Source: Halocafeteria seosinensis (taxonomy: Eukaryota > Sar > Bigyra > Bicosoecida). Taken from it: 64,000 nt of DNA. Both the position numbers and the translations under genes were made by a program. Shown in pieces: positions 25,102-33,912 of this stretch (positions are counted from its first letter, which is position 1; every line of letters begins with the position of its first letter). Below the pieces are notes generated by a model that worked only from the letters and a program-made list of their open reading frames with translations, was not told where the DNA came from and did not search any database. Location of the stretch: contig LVLI01000905.1 of NCBI GenBank assembly GCA_001687465.1, positions 1-64,000 on the forward strand. Direction: 5' to 3'.

Positions 25102-27474
25102 TCAAGGCACAGTGTCCAATGCTGTCCGCTCTATTCTGCTGGTAGAGTGCCAGAGTCCCTCGTTGTCCTCGCCGACATCGGCTATGGAAGCATGTTTAGC
25201 CTCACTTGATGATGAAGATTCACTGGAACTACGGCATTTGTGGCCGGTGATATCTTGATGGCGCACATCATGCTTACGATTCTCCCCGCGGATAAACTTA
25301 TCACGCTCATCATGAGCACTGTGGAATGAACTGGTCTTGTGCATGTCTTCTTCCTCCGTTCTAGGAGTCTTGAAAAACCCTCCTGCTTTACTACTCCCAC
25401 TCGCAGTTTTAAAAAAGCCACCGGCGTTACTCAAGGGGGAAAGATAATCGCCTCGATTGTCGTCAACATTACTAAAGAATTGAAGGATATATGGTCGTTT
25501 CCCAGCTGTAGTAATAGATCCCCTAGTGGACACATCCCAGCTGAGAATTGTTTCCTTGTCCACGGACCGAACTTTCCTATCTAGTTCCTCGGGTTCACTG
25601 ACAAACGAATCTCTCCTTTCCTTCCGCTTCCGCTGGTTGCTCTTCTCAATTTCGGCACTTCGCGAACGTGCACGCTTGTGCATGGAGCTTCGTGCGGTCG
25701 AGGTAGATACTTGGAATGTTAAGTTGTCCGCAAAGAAATGGGATGGTCCACTCGTCCCCTCTGAATTCCCTACGCTCAGGGGACTTTTCAGTTGGACAAA
25801 TGACGACTGCGTTAAGGCATTGATGGTGCCTCTAACGTCCATATTATAACACTCAAATAGGTCAGTCACGGAATGATCTTCCACGGTGATTGTTGCTACG
25901 CTGAGCCACATGATGACCCACTTGCTTCGTAGAAGGTACAAGGGAATTTCCCTCATTTCTTGTGACTCTGGCTTTAGGCGCCTATGCGAGTTGGGAAAGC
26001 TAATGCAGGACTCCAAGATTCGTTGCAAAGTTATCGCCGCATCAGCCAAAAGATTCTTTGATGGCGAATCCTCCGGTTCTTCTACCCGTATGTTTCCCCA
26101 AGCCTCCAGCGAGGACAACTTCATTATCATCTGGTCCGAAGCCAGTAGCTGCCTCATATCTCCCATTGTCTCTTCTGTATCCGAACTAAAACGACTAGCG
26201 TTGCCAAAACATGTTGAAAAGTTTATCTCGTAGTCAGCTAGAGCTTTTTCAGCGTGTTCTCTATGCATCCTGTTTGCTGTCGGAAACTGGAAACATTGGA
26301 TGAATGCCAAGTCGAGTGGTTTCCTTGAGAAATAATCACCCGTTGAAAACAGATTCATTAATAGGGTCTTTAACCACCTCGTGTCCAACGTAAAGGAGTC
26401 ATCTGGAGGAATGTCCGTTGCACACAGTGTTGCGATCTGTTCCAGAGCCAGAAACTGTTGCAGCAGGACCAAAGCCAATTCATAAACTACGGTTCGGAAA
26501 GCATCTTCATTGCATGGGAGGATTCGATCATGCACACATCTGCTAAATATGACAACAAACAACGTCTGCATTAAACAGCCGTAATTGTGATGTTTGCAAC
26601 AAAGATGCAATAAGTTTGTACTCGGAGGCAACCATGGACAGCTCGAACCACTGACAGTTGTGCTAAGGACATCAGCAGTGTACCTCGGCGACTTATTTGT
26701 GTACCATAGCAGCCATGATTCTAGCAGCAGTGCGTAGTGCTTCCATCGCCCTAAGGACGCTGCTAATGTCAGTGGATGTACTGTCTGAATAGATCCCTCA
26801 AGATTATCTTGGGTGCACCCAAGTAGTCCAAACCAGAGTCCGCCTTCGTCGTTACACCTTGGGATAACTGCATACTTGAATTCCAAAATGAACTCCAAGA
26901 TTCTACTTTCCGGGTTGAGAATTGAAGCTGCAACTGCGCATAATTTCCTATACCCATCAACAGAAGGCACATATGTATATCCACTTCGAAATAGCTCAAA
27001 TACTTGATCGGTCTTGTACAACTGCTCAAGCATTCTGTGCAAAAGCTGGCATGCCTTATCTGAGCTGCCTAGTAAGCACGTATACAACATAGCATTGCAT
27101 TGCTTTTCATTATAATGTTTCAGTGACGCTCCACACTCTAATAACCTTTGGGCCACTGCCCATTGTTCGTATTGACAAGCTACAATAAGTGGGGAGTTGT
27201 CCCACATGCCGCGGTAGCTCGTAACTTTGGATTCCCCGAATTCCTTGATGATTCCTTCGACCTCGTTTAATCGCCCAAATTTGCACGCTGCTAGTAGCTT
27301 GTCCATAGAGGGAACCGGAGGCGACTTCACCTGAATATTACGACCGCTCTTTGTTTGGAAAGGAGAGCCGTCATGGTCATGGGACTGTTCTTCTCCTCCA
27401 TTGGCGGCGGAGGGATCGACTTGTGCAGGACGGACGCTGGTGCCTTTCCGTGGGGCACTCTGATTGCACCCCAT
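25102..27474 (-). CDS. Ankyrin-repeat protein with N-terminal myristoylation motif
   Basis: A single open frame of 790 residues, choosing the ATG at 27474 because it begins MGCNQSAPRKG, a textbook N-myristoylation/palmitoylation start (Gly2, Cys3, Ser6). An upstream in-frame start would bury it. Residues ~60-260 carry ankyrin-like repeats (DKLLAACKFGRLNEVEGII; WDNSPLIVACQYEQWAVAQR; TLAASLGRWKHYALLLESWL). The middle is helical and hydrophobic without clear membrane segments. The C-terminal ~200 residues are disordered, Ser/Lys/Asp-rich (KRARSRSAEIEKSNQRKRKE), and contain a short GGFFKTASGSSKAGGFFKT repeat. Expected: a membrane-tethered scaffold. The ankyrin call rests on pattern; no enzymatic domain is seen. 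Confidence 0.75.
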   Translation of the reverse strand: MGCNQSAPRKGTSVRPAQVDPSAANGGEEQSHDHDGSPFQTKSGRNIQVKSPPVPSMDKLLAACKFGRLNEVEGIIKEFGESKVTSYRGMWDNSPLIVACQYEQWAVAQRLLECGASLKHYNEKQCNAMLYTCLLGSSDKACQLLHRMLEQLYKTDQVFELFRSGYTYVPSVDGYRKLCAVAASILNPESRILEFILEFKYAVIPRCNDEGGLWFGLLGCTQDNLEGSIQTVHPLTLAASLGRWKHYALLLESWLLWYTNKSPRYTADVLSTTVSGSSCPWLPPSTNLLHLCCKHHNYGCLMQTLFVVIFSRCVHDRILPCNEDAFRTVVYELALVLLQQFLALEQIATLCATDIPPDDSFTLDTRWLKTLLMNLFSTGDYFSRKPLDLAFIQCFQFPTANRMHREHAEKALADYEINFSTCFGNASRFSSDTEETMGDMRQLLASDQMIMKLSSLEAWGNIRVEEPEDSPSKNLLADAAITLQRILESCISFPNSHRRLKPESQEMREIPLYLLRSKWVIMWLSVATITVEDHSVTDLFECYNMDVRGTINALTQSSFVQLKSPLSVGNSEGTSGPSHFFADNLTFQVSTSTARSSMHKRARSRSAEIEKSNQRKRKERRDSFVSEPEELDRKVRSVDKETILSWDVSTRGSITTAGKRPYILQFFSNVDDNRGDYLSPLSNAGGFFKTASGSSKAGGFFKTPRTEEEDMHKTSSFHSAHDERDKFIRGENRKHDVRHQDITGHKCRSSSESSSSSEAKHASIADVGEDNEGLWHSTSRIERTALDTVP

Positions 27475-27837
27475 GCTCCACTGTTCGCTCGTATGTCGTG
27501 CTATGCGATGTTTTGCAACCACTGACTGCACTTGGCTGGTTGCGATGTGTTTCACTTTCAGAGAGCCAGACCAGGCGTGCACATTACACCACCGATCCTT
27601 CCAACACCACAAGCGTGTCGAGGTAGACGTGAAAATCTCTAAAATCCCCTGCTGAATACGGCCTGCACTCCGTGATTACTGCAAAATGGTCTTCAAAGTC
27701 CCTCGTTCCCCGCTAACGTACTAATTCCTGGCTGCTGCAGGCAGCCCCAGAGGATCAAAACCGCCGTTTGACGACGATTATTGCTCTATCCAATTACACG
27801 CAGGACAGTAATATTCAATCTCTAACTTTACCTATAG

Positions 27838-28641
27838 GGTATTCGTTTTGCGAAGTGTGGAGGTGCTTTCGCCCCCCCTCTCTCCTTCCCTATTGCGACG
27901 GGCCGACGGCGGACACCACGGACCGCAGAAAGTCCGTGGGTCGTCGCACAGAACTCTCCACTGCAAGAAACACTCAAAGTGAGCAATGTCCATGCACCCC
28001 CGATGGATGGACACAGTTATAACACAGGGAAGAAATCTACTGGTAAAACGCACCACTAACTTAATTAACCGCCTCGTGCTGGCTGCTTTCCAGTTTGCAA
28101 ACTTGACTTGCATATGAACTTCTCAAGAATTGCACAAACATGTGACGCTGTCCACCGCCGGGCCACCGGGTGCATTGGAGAGTTTCTCCTTGTGGTGTCG
28201 TGGTTATCTCAATCTACCTCACCGCACAGATGCGCAATGGGTCATACAAACAGGAAGCTTTGTCGCCAACGAATCTGACCCGACCTGTCAGATTCGGATA
28301 TGGTTGCCCTTCCATTATCCCTTGGGATCCACCGGAATATCGTCCACAAAGTGAGTTCGAGTATGTTCAAACTCAAGATGATGATGTGATACTCAAGCCG
28401 AGCAAGTTGCAGCAACTGAGTCACTATAGAGTATGGATGCGACAGACAAGGGGGCCCCTTACCATCAGTGGTGTGCTTCGCATTCAACTCACTTTATGCT
28501 ACAGGTGGTAAAGCCCCTACTTCACGTAGCGACCAGACAGTTGTAATTGTAACAGATGAACCCATCAACTTGGACCGTTACATAAGCATTCCGCTGCTCT
28601 GGCATTGGCTGCTTGACATCCACTTGAAGTGGCATGTGTAG
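27838..28641 (+). CDS. Unrecognised protein, four exons (5' end unresolved)
   Basis: Exons 27838-28042, 28094-28194, 28230-28470 and 28505-28641 join with consistent phases into 227 codons ending at TAG 28639-28641. The translation is protein-like throughout: VAQNSPLQETLKVSNVHAPP, LHMNFSRIAQTCDAVHRRAT, RPVRFGYGCPSIIPWDPPEY, SDQTVVIVTDEPINLDRYIS and a C-terminal aromatic helix LLWHWLLDIHLKWHV. Two introns are only 35 and 34 nt. The start codon must lie further upstream (27660-27837), but I could not connect an ATG in phase; a 30 nt candidate intron with a CTAAC branch site precedes 27838. No family is recognised. Confidence 0.55.
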
Positions 28642-28898
28642 TGTAGCGCGGACACACCAGCAGGAAGATCGCTATTTTTCATTGTGTTGAATGGCTTCGG
28701 CATTCACGATACGATATTAGACATTACACACGATGCTGCCTTCAGCTCTGCTGCACTTCCTCTCGGCAACAGGATTTCCGCATGGAACACATGGAAGCGA
28801 CCGACCGGACTGGTGCTTCTTCATTTAGTAGGTTCGTGTAAAGAAGAGCTCCTCGGAAAGATAATGTAATATCAGATGCACATACCTACAGAGGTTTC
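28642..28898. other. Intergenic stretch upstream of the TPR gene
   Basis: 257 bases without a supported gene. It must contain the 3' UTR of the preceding gene and the promoter of the TPR gene. A 61-codon open frame (28684-28869) is probably chance. Confidence 0.35.
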
Positions 28899-31800
28899 AT
28901 GTGCTCTTGTCAGCCAAGGCAAAAATGGCAAGCAACAGCAAGACCACCTCGTCCTACCAACAACTCAGTCCATCACAGCTCCTCCTCCGGCAACAGACAA
29001 CAACTAGCAAGAGAATGGTGTAGGAAAGGAGTGCAGGTGAAAGATTCCAAAGAAAAATTAGAGTGTTATGAGAAGGCTGTACAACTGGATCCACAGAATC
29101 AAGTTTATATCACGAATAAAGGTGTAACATTGCAAAGATTGGGTCGTTATGAGGAAGCCATCTCGTGTTATGATCAAGCGATTGCATTGGATACCAACTA
29201 TAAGGAGGCTTATAAAGGGAAAGGTGTATCATGGGGTAAATTAGGTCGTGATGAGCAAGCCATCTCATGTTATGATCAAGCAATTGTATTGGATCCTAAC
29301 TATAAGGAGGCTTATGAACAGAAAGGTGTGTCATTGTCTAAATTAGGTCGTGATGAGGAAGCCATCTCGTGGTTTGGTCGAGCGATTGAATTGGATCCAA
29401 ACTACAAGAAGGCTTATTATGGGAAAGGTGTATCATTGCATAGATTGGGTCGTTATGAGAAAGCCATCTCGTGTTATGATCAAGCGATTGCATTGGATGC
29501 CAACTATAAGGAGGCTTATAAAGCGAAGGGTGTATCATTACATAGACTAGGTCGTTACCTGGAAGCCCTTGAATATCTGAATAAAGCTATCAGCGTGGAC
29601 TCACAGGCTAAACGCTGCTACCTTTGGAAAGGTCGAACCTTGAATAAACTACAGAAATACGGTGAAGCTATCCAATGCTTTGACGAGGAACTAGAGATTA
29701 ATCCCAGTTGTCAAGAGGCTATTGATGATAAAATGGAAGCGCGATCTCAGTTAGTATCGCTGCAGAATGGTGTATCATTGTCTAAATTAGGTCGTTACGA
29801 GGAAGCCATCGTGTATTTGGATCAAGCGATTGCATTGGATGCCAACTATAAGCAGGCTTATTATGAGAAAGGTGGATCATTGGCTAGATTAGGTCGTTAT
29901 GAGGAAGCCATTACGTGTTATGATCAAGCGATTGCATTGGATGCCGACTATAAGGAGGCTTATAAGCAGAAGGGTGTATCATTAACTAGACTAAGTCGTT
30001 ATGAAGAAGCCATCTCATATTTTGATCAAGCGATTGCATTGGATGCCGACTATAAGGAGGCTTATAAACAGAAAGGTATATCATTGTCTGGATTAAGGCG
30101 TTATGAGGAAGCCATCTCGTATTTTGATCAAGCGATTGCATTGGATGCCAACTACAAGGAGGCTTATAAACAGAAAGGTGTATCATTGTCTAGCTTAAGT
30201 CGTTATGAGGAAGCCATTTCGTGCTTTGATCAAGCAATTGCATTGGATACCAACTATAAGGAGACTTATCAACAGAAAGGTGTATCATTGTCTAAATTAA
30301 GTCGTTATGAGGAAGCCATTTCGTGTTTTGATCAAGCGATTGCATTGGATACCAACTATAAGGAGGCTTACCAACAAAAAGGTGTATCATTGGGTAAATT
30401 AGGTCGTGATGAGGAAGCCATTTCATGTTATGACCAAGCGATTGCCTTGGATGCCAACTATAAGGAAGCTTATCAACAGAAAGGTGTATCATTGCATAGG
30501 CTAGGTCGTTACCTGGAAGCCCTTGAATATCTGAATAAAGCTATCAGTGTGGACTCACAGGCTAAACGTTACTACCTTTGGAAAGGCCGAACCTTGAATA
30601 AACTACAGAAATACAGTGAAGCTATCCAATGCTTTGACGAGGAACTAGAGATTAATCCCAGTTGTCAAGAGGCTATCGATGATAAAATGGAAGCTCAATC
30701 TCAATTAGAATCCCAGCAGAAGCAGGCAGGTGTGATGGATATTGCCACTTCAGGAGATAATAATGAAATGGGCGCTTTGACCAAACAGGAAATCGAACAA
30801 GGATTACGTCAAGTTCACGAATTATCTTGGCAAGTGGGACAATTTGCGCGCAGAGAAGAAGTTGATGAATCGATCATGACGAATGAAAGTTACAAGCAGT
30901 ATCGCGTGGAACTTAAGTTTATTAACCGTAAACAAGAGCTGCTAGACTTTTACCGTGCCTTCAATAGTGTTCTCTGTGATGGATTTACAGCGGCAAGCGT
31001 AGTCCAGAGTGGCGATGTCGATGTGAAACTGGAAACGATGAAATCATACATTGTGAGTGCTTTAAATCTCTTGTCCAAGCACTTCCCACCAATGAGTGCT
31101 GTTAGTGGGGCAACAGCCAGTGTTTTGAAGTCTCAGAAAGAAGGCAAGCTTGCTCGACTGCTTGAGACTTTACCTGTTCGAACAGATATGACCAATACAG
31201 TGGAAGAAGTTAGCCGTGTAGTTACTATTGCTCTTTCTGAGAGCCTCAAATCGTTTAAGCCGGACATTGAAGAACAGCAAACATTATCGCATTTCCTGAC
31301 GAAGATCAAGTTGAACTATTTTTGCGTCCGCAATCCTCGCTCAGTGTTCGAGACGAGAGGATGTTCCGAAGCTGTTGCTGTACTGGGCGCTTGTCACAAG
31401 GGACTGGTCGAGGAAGCATGTTTCAATTCTGACAGTGTGTTGAGACTGTTCTTTTCCGATCCAGATTCACTTGAAAGGGTAAGAGAAAAACGTGCCAATC
31501 TTGTAGCTACTGAGTCAGCGGCGGGAGATTCCGGGTGCAATGGTGACAAGCGGCTAAAGTCTATGTATGAAGTTGGAAGTAGCGAGGCTGTATCTCGAAG
31601 GATCGAGCAGCCTCATATTTGGGAGGAACTCGGGCGCCTCCGCGAGACAGTGGAAACTGCAGCGGCTGGCGCTGACACCAAGAGTCTGAGAGAACGGTTG
31701 GATGATCTAGAAAAAAGGCTACCGGCCAGGCAGGACACTAAGGGTGGACCCGTTGTCCAAGGGCTTCTAGATCCCGACGACGAAACGCAGCGGAGTCACA

Positions 31801-33677
31801 GAAACAAAGTTGCTCGTGCTCTAAAGTATTCCATGCAAGCCGCTTCCGAGATTGACGACCTTAAAGAACGTCTCTCTCAGAAAGAACCGAGAGTACCACA
31901 CTCATGTGTTCTCCGTCGACAGTTCAAGGAAACCGATTTCTCGTTTGCATTCGTTTTGAATCAAATAAAGCGGGTTTTAGATAAGCACTTTAATGGCCCC
32001 GACGGTCATATGTGGTCTCGCGACCCAAGCATGCTCGGCCGAATCGGTCGGAAGAAAAAGTCTATTGCCAAGCAGTTTGAAGGGTCCGGTAGCTACAGGC
32101 CGAAAAGACTGAGTGGTCGGGTGGTGTTACGATTCTTTAAAGACGATACCAGGCTTTTAGGTATCTCCGAACAGGAAATTTTGCATGCTTTTGATTTCGA
32201 AATTGACGCTGAAGACAGTACGGATAGTAGCTCTCAGGGGTATCCATACGGGTACCGTTACGGTGAGAGCACCGAAGCGCAGCAGAATCGCTCGAAGTTG
32301 CTGGGGGAACCCACCAAGAAACAACAAGCAAAAGAATGGAACAGTAAATGGCAGCATGCAAAAGATACTCAAGAAATGCTAGAGTGCATTGAGAAGGCTG
32401 TAGAACTGGATCCACAGAATCCACTCTATATCAGGAACAAGGGGGTATCATTGCAATTCCTAGGATGTCTTGAGGAATCGATCTCGTGTTTGGATCAAGC
32501 GATTAGATTGGATGCCAACTATATAGAAGCTTATCAACAGAAAGGTGTATCATTGTCTAAATTAGGTCGTTATGAGGAAGCCATCTCGTGTTATGATCAA
32601 GCGATTAGATTAGATACCAACTATATGGAAGCTTATCAACAGAAAGGTGTATCATTGTCTAAATTAGGTCGTTACGAGGAAGCCATCTTGTGTCATGATC
32701 AAGTGATTGCATTGGATGCCAACTATAAGGAGGCTTACCAACAGAAAGGTGTATCGTTGGGTAAATTAGGTCGTTATGAGGGAGCCATTTCGTGTTTTGA
32801 TCAAGCGATTGCATTGGATGGCGACTATAAGGAGGCTTATAAACAGAAGGGTGTAACATTAACTAGACTAAGTCGTTATGAGGAAGCCATCTCGTGTTAT
32901 GATCAAGCGATTGCATTGGATGCTGACTATAAGCAGGCTTATCAGCAGAAAGGTGTATCATTGTCTAGATTAAGGCGTTATGAGGAAGCCACCTCGTGTT
33001 ATGATCAAGCGATTGCATTGGATGCCAACTACACGGAGGCTTATAAACAGAAAGGTGTATCATTGTCTAGATTAAGGCGTTACGAGGAAGCCATTTCGTG
33101 TTTTGATCAAGCAATTGCATTGGATGCCAACTACACGGAGGCTTATAAACAGAAAGGTGTATTATTTTCTAGATTAAGCCGTTATGAGGAAGCCATTTTG
33201 TGTTTCGATCAAGCGATTGCCTTGGATGCCAACTATAAGGACGCTTATGGACAGAAAGGTGCATCATTGGGTAAATTAGGTCGCTATGAGGAAGCCATTT
33301 CATGTTATGATCAAGCGATTGCATTGGATGCCAACTACAAGGAAGCTTATCAACAGAAAGGTGTATCATTGCATAAACTTGGCCGTTACCTGGAAGCCCT
33401 TAAATACCTGAATAAAGCTATACGCCTGGACCCCCAGGCTAAACGATACCATCTTTGGAAAGGCCGAATGTTGAAAAGGCTGCAGAAATACAGTGAAGCT
33501 ATCCGATGCTTTGATGAGGAACTTAAGATTAATCCCAGTTGTCAAGAGGCTGTCAATGAGAAAAGGGGAGCGCATCTCAATGAGAATCCCAGCGAAACCT
33601 ATTCCTATGATGCGAATCCACGAACGGAAACTGGTGAGGATACTTTTAGAGTACGAATCACACTGAAAAGGTCGTAA
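28899..33677 (+). CDS. Intronless TPR protein: two repeat arrays around an unrecognised core
   Basis: One uninterrupted frame of 1592 residues. Residues ~48-605 form about 16 tetratricopeptide repeats of 34 residues (102 bases; typical unit YEEAISCYDQAIALDANYKE). Residues ~606-1147 are a non-repeat core, helical and charged (EIEQGLRQVHELSWQVGQFA; SLRERLDDLEKRLPARQ; LRRQFKETDFSFAFVLNQI). Residues ~1148-1554 are a second array of ~12 TPRs. Each array opens with a related cap (ECYEKAVQLDPQN and ECIEKAVELDPQN). Three times the repeats end in the same two-unit cap (YLEALEYLNKAISVDSQA, then WKGRTLNKLQKYSEAIQCF). TPRs bind proteins, so a scaffold or recognition role is likely. I see no Walker A, kinase, NB-ARC or membrane segment. 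Repeat units are almost identical at the DNA level, implying recent expansion or conversion. Confidence 0.9.
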   Translation: MCSCQPRQKWQATARPPRPTNNSVHHSSSSGNRQQLAREWCRKGVQVKDSKEKLECYEKAVQLDPQNQVYITNKGVTLQRLGRYEEAISCYDQAIALDTNYKEAYKGKGVSWGKLGRDEQAISCYDQAIVLDPNYKEAYEQKGVSLSKLGRDEEAISWFGRAIELDPNYKKAYYGKGVSLHRLGRYEKAISCYDQAIALDANYKEAYKAKGVSLHRLGRYLEALEYLNKAISVDSQAKRCYLWKGRTLNKLQKYGEAIQCFDEELEINPSCQEAIDDKMEARSQLVSLQNGVSLSKLGRYEEAIVYLDQAIALDANYKQAYYEKGGSLARLGRYEEAITCYDQAIALDADYKEAYKQKGVSLTRLSRYEEAISYFDQAIALDADYKEAYKQKGISLSGLRRYEEAISYFDQAIALDANYKEAYKQKGVSLSSLSRYEEAISCFDQAIALDTNYKETYQQKGVSLSKLSRYEEAISCFDQAIALDTNYKEAYQQKGVSLGKLGRDEEAISCYDQAIALDANYKEAYQQKGVSLHRLGRYLEALEYLNKAISVDSQAKRYYLWKGRTLNKLQKYSEAIQCFDEELEINPSCQEAIDDKMEAQSQLESQQKQAGVMDIATSGDNNEMGALTKQEIEQGLRQVHELSWQVGQFARREEVDESIMTNESYKQYRVELKFINRKQELLDFYRAFNSVLCDGFTAASVVQSGDVDVKLETMKSYIVSALNLLSKHFPPMSAVSGATASVLKSQKEGKLARLLETLPVRTDMTNTVEEVSRVVTIALSESLKSFKPDIEEQQTLSHFLTKIKLNYFCVRNPRSVFETRGCSEAVAVLGACHKGLVEEACFNSDSVLRLFFSDPDSLERVREKRANLVATESAAGDSGCNGDKRLKSMYEVGSSEAVSRRIEQPHIWEELGRLRETVETAAAGADTKSLRERLDDLEKRLPARQDTKGGPVVQGLLDPDDETQRSHRNKVARALKYSMQAASEIDDLKERLSQKEPRVPHSCVLRRQFKETDFSFAFVLNQIKRVLDKHFNGPDGHMWSRDPSMLGRIGRKKKSIAKQFEGSGSYRPKRLSGRVVLRFFKDDTRLLGISEQEILHAFDFEIDAEDSTDSSSQGYPYGYRYGESTEAQQNRSKLLGEPTKKQQAKEWNSKWQHAKDTQEMLECIEKAVELDPQNPLYIRNKGVSLQFLGCLEESISCLDQAIRLDANYIEAYQQKGVSLSKLGRYEEAISCYDQAIRLDTNYMEAYQQKGVSLSKLGRYEEAILCHDQVIALDANYKEAYQQKGVSLGKLGRYEGAISCFDQAIALDGDYKEAYKQKGVTLTRLSRYEEAISCYDQAIALDADYKQAYQQKGVSLSRLRRYEEATSCYDQAIALDANYTEAYKQKGVSLSRLRRYEEAISCFDQAIALDANYTEAYKQKGVLFSRLSRYEEAILCFDQAIALDANYKDAYGQKGASLGKLGRYEEAISCYDQAIALDANYKEAYQQKGVSLHKLGRYLEALKYLNKAIRLDPQAKRYHLWKGRMLKRLQKYSEAIRCFDEELKINPSCQEAVNEKRGAHLNENPSETYSYDANPRTETGEDTFRVRITLKRS
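29115..30715 (+). repeat. TPR-coding 102-base tandem repeat array 1
   Basis: Direct repeats with a 102-base period carrying the recurring word GATCAAGCGATTGCATTGGA. Two capping blocks (about 29545-29745 and 30490-30690) are nearly identical over ~200 bases, showing that a block of repeats plus cap was duplicated as a unit. Confidence 0.9.
32395..33560 (+). repeat. TPR-coding 102-base tandem repeat array 2
   Basis: A second set of about 12 units with the same 102-base period and the same words as array 1, ending in a diverged copy of the same cap (33370-33560). Confidence 0.9.
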
Positions 33678-33769
33678 GTGGATAAGTAACTTCGTCGTAC
33701 GTTTGGGTCGTGCTTGCTTTGAGTTATTCAATTGTGCGTTCGCACGGGTGTTGTGAATTTTGCTGCGTC

Positions 33770-33870
33770 ACGAGAGAATAATCAAATAAACGCTTTGACC
33801 AAACAGGAAATCGAGCACATAGTACTTCTCAAACCGTAAATTGAATAAGCGCATTGCTTTGGTAGAAGTT
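33770..33870 (+). pseudogene. Remnant of the TPR gene core downstream of the gene
   Basis: The word CGCTTTGACCAAACAGGAAA followed by TCGA at about 33791-33814 repeats 30774-30797 of the TPR gene core (coding ALTKQEIE), within a longer weaker match (AATAATCAAATAAACG against AATAATGAAATGGGCG). The copy has a stop just upstream and no open frame, so it looks like a decayed fragment of a former extra module or tandem gene copy. Confidence 0.6.
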
Positions 33871-33912
33871 TTTACGGGACTCATAGCAAAAGGTCATTAC
33901 GCATCACTAAGC

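Noticed and set aside
29338-33369. Minus-strand 66-codon frames recurring under the TPR arrays
   Set aside because: They recur with the 102-base repeat period and are antisense shadows of the TPR codons.
28899-33677. Bacterial horizontal transfer of the TPR gene because it lacks introns
   Set aside because: Other genes here have equally long exons (about 5.5 kb at 8264-13821, 5 kb at 54003-59064), so lack of introns is weak evidence.
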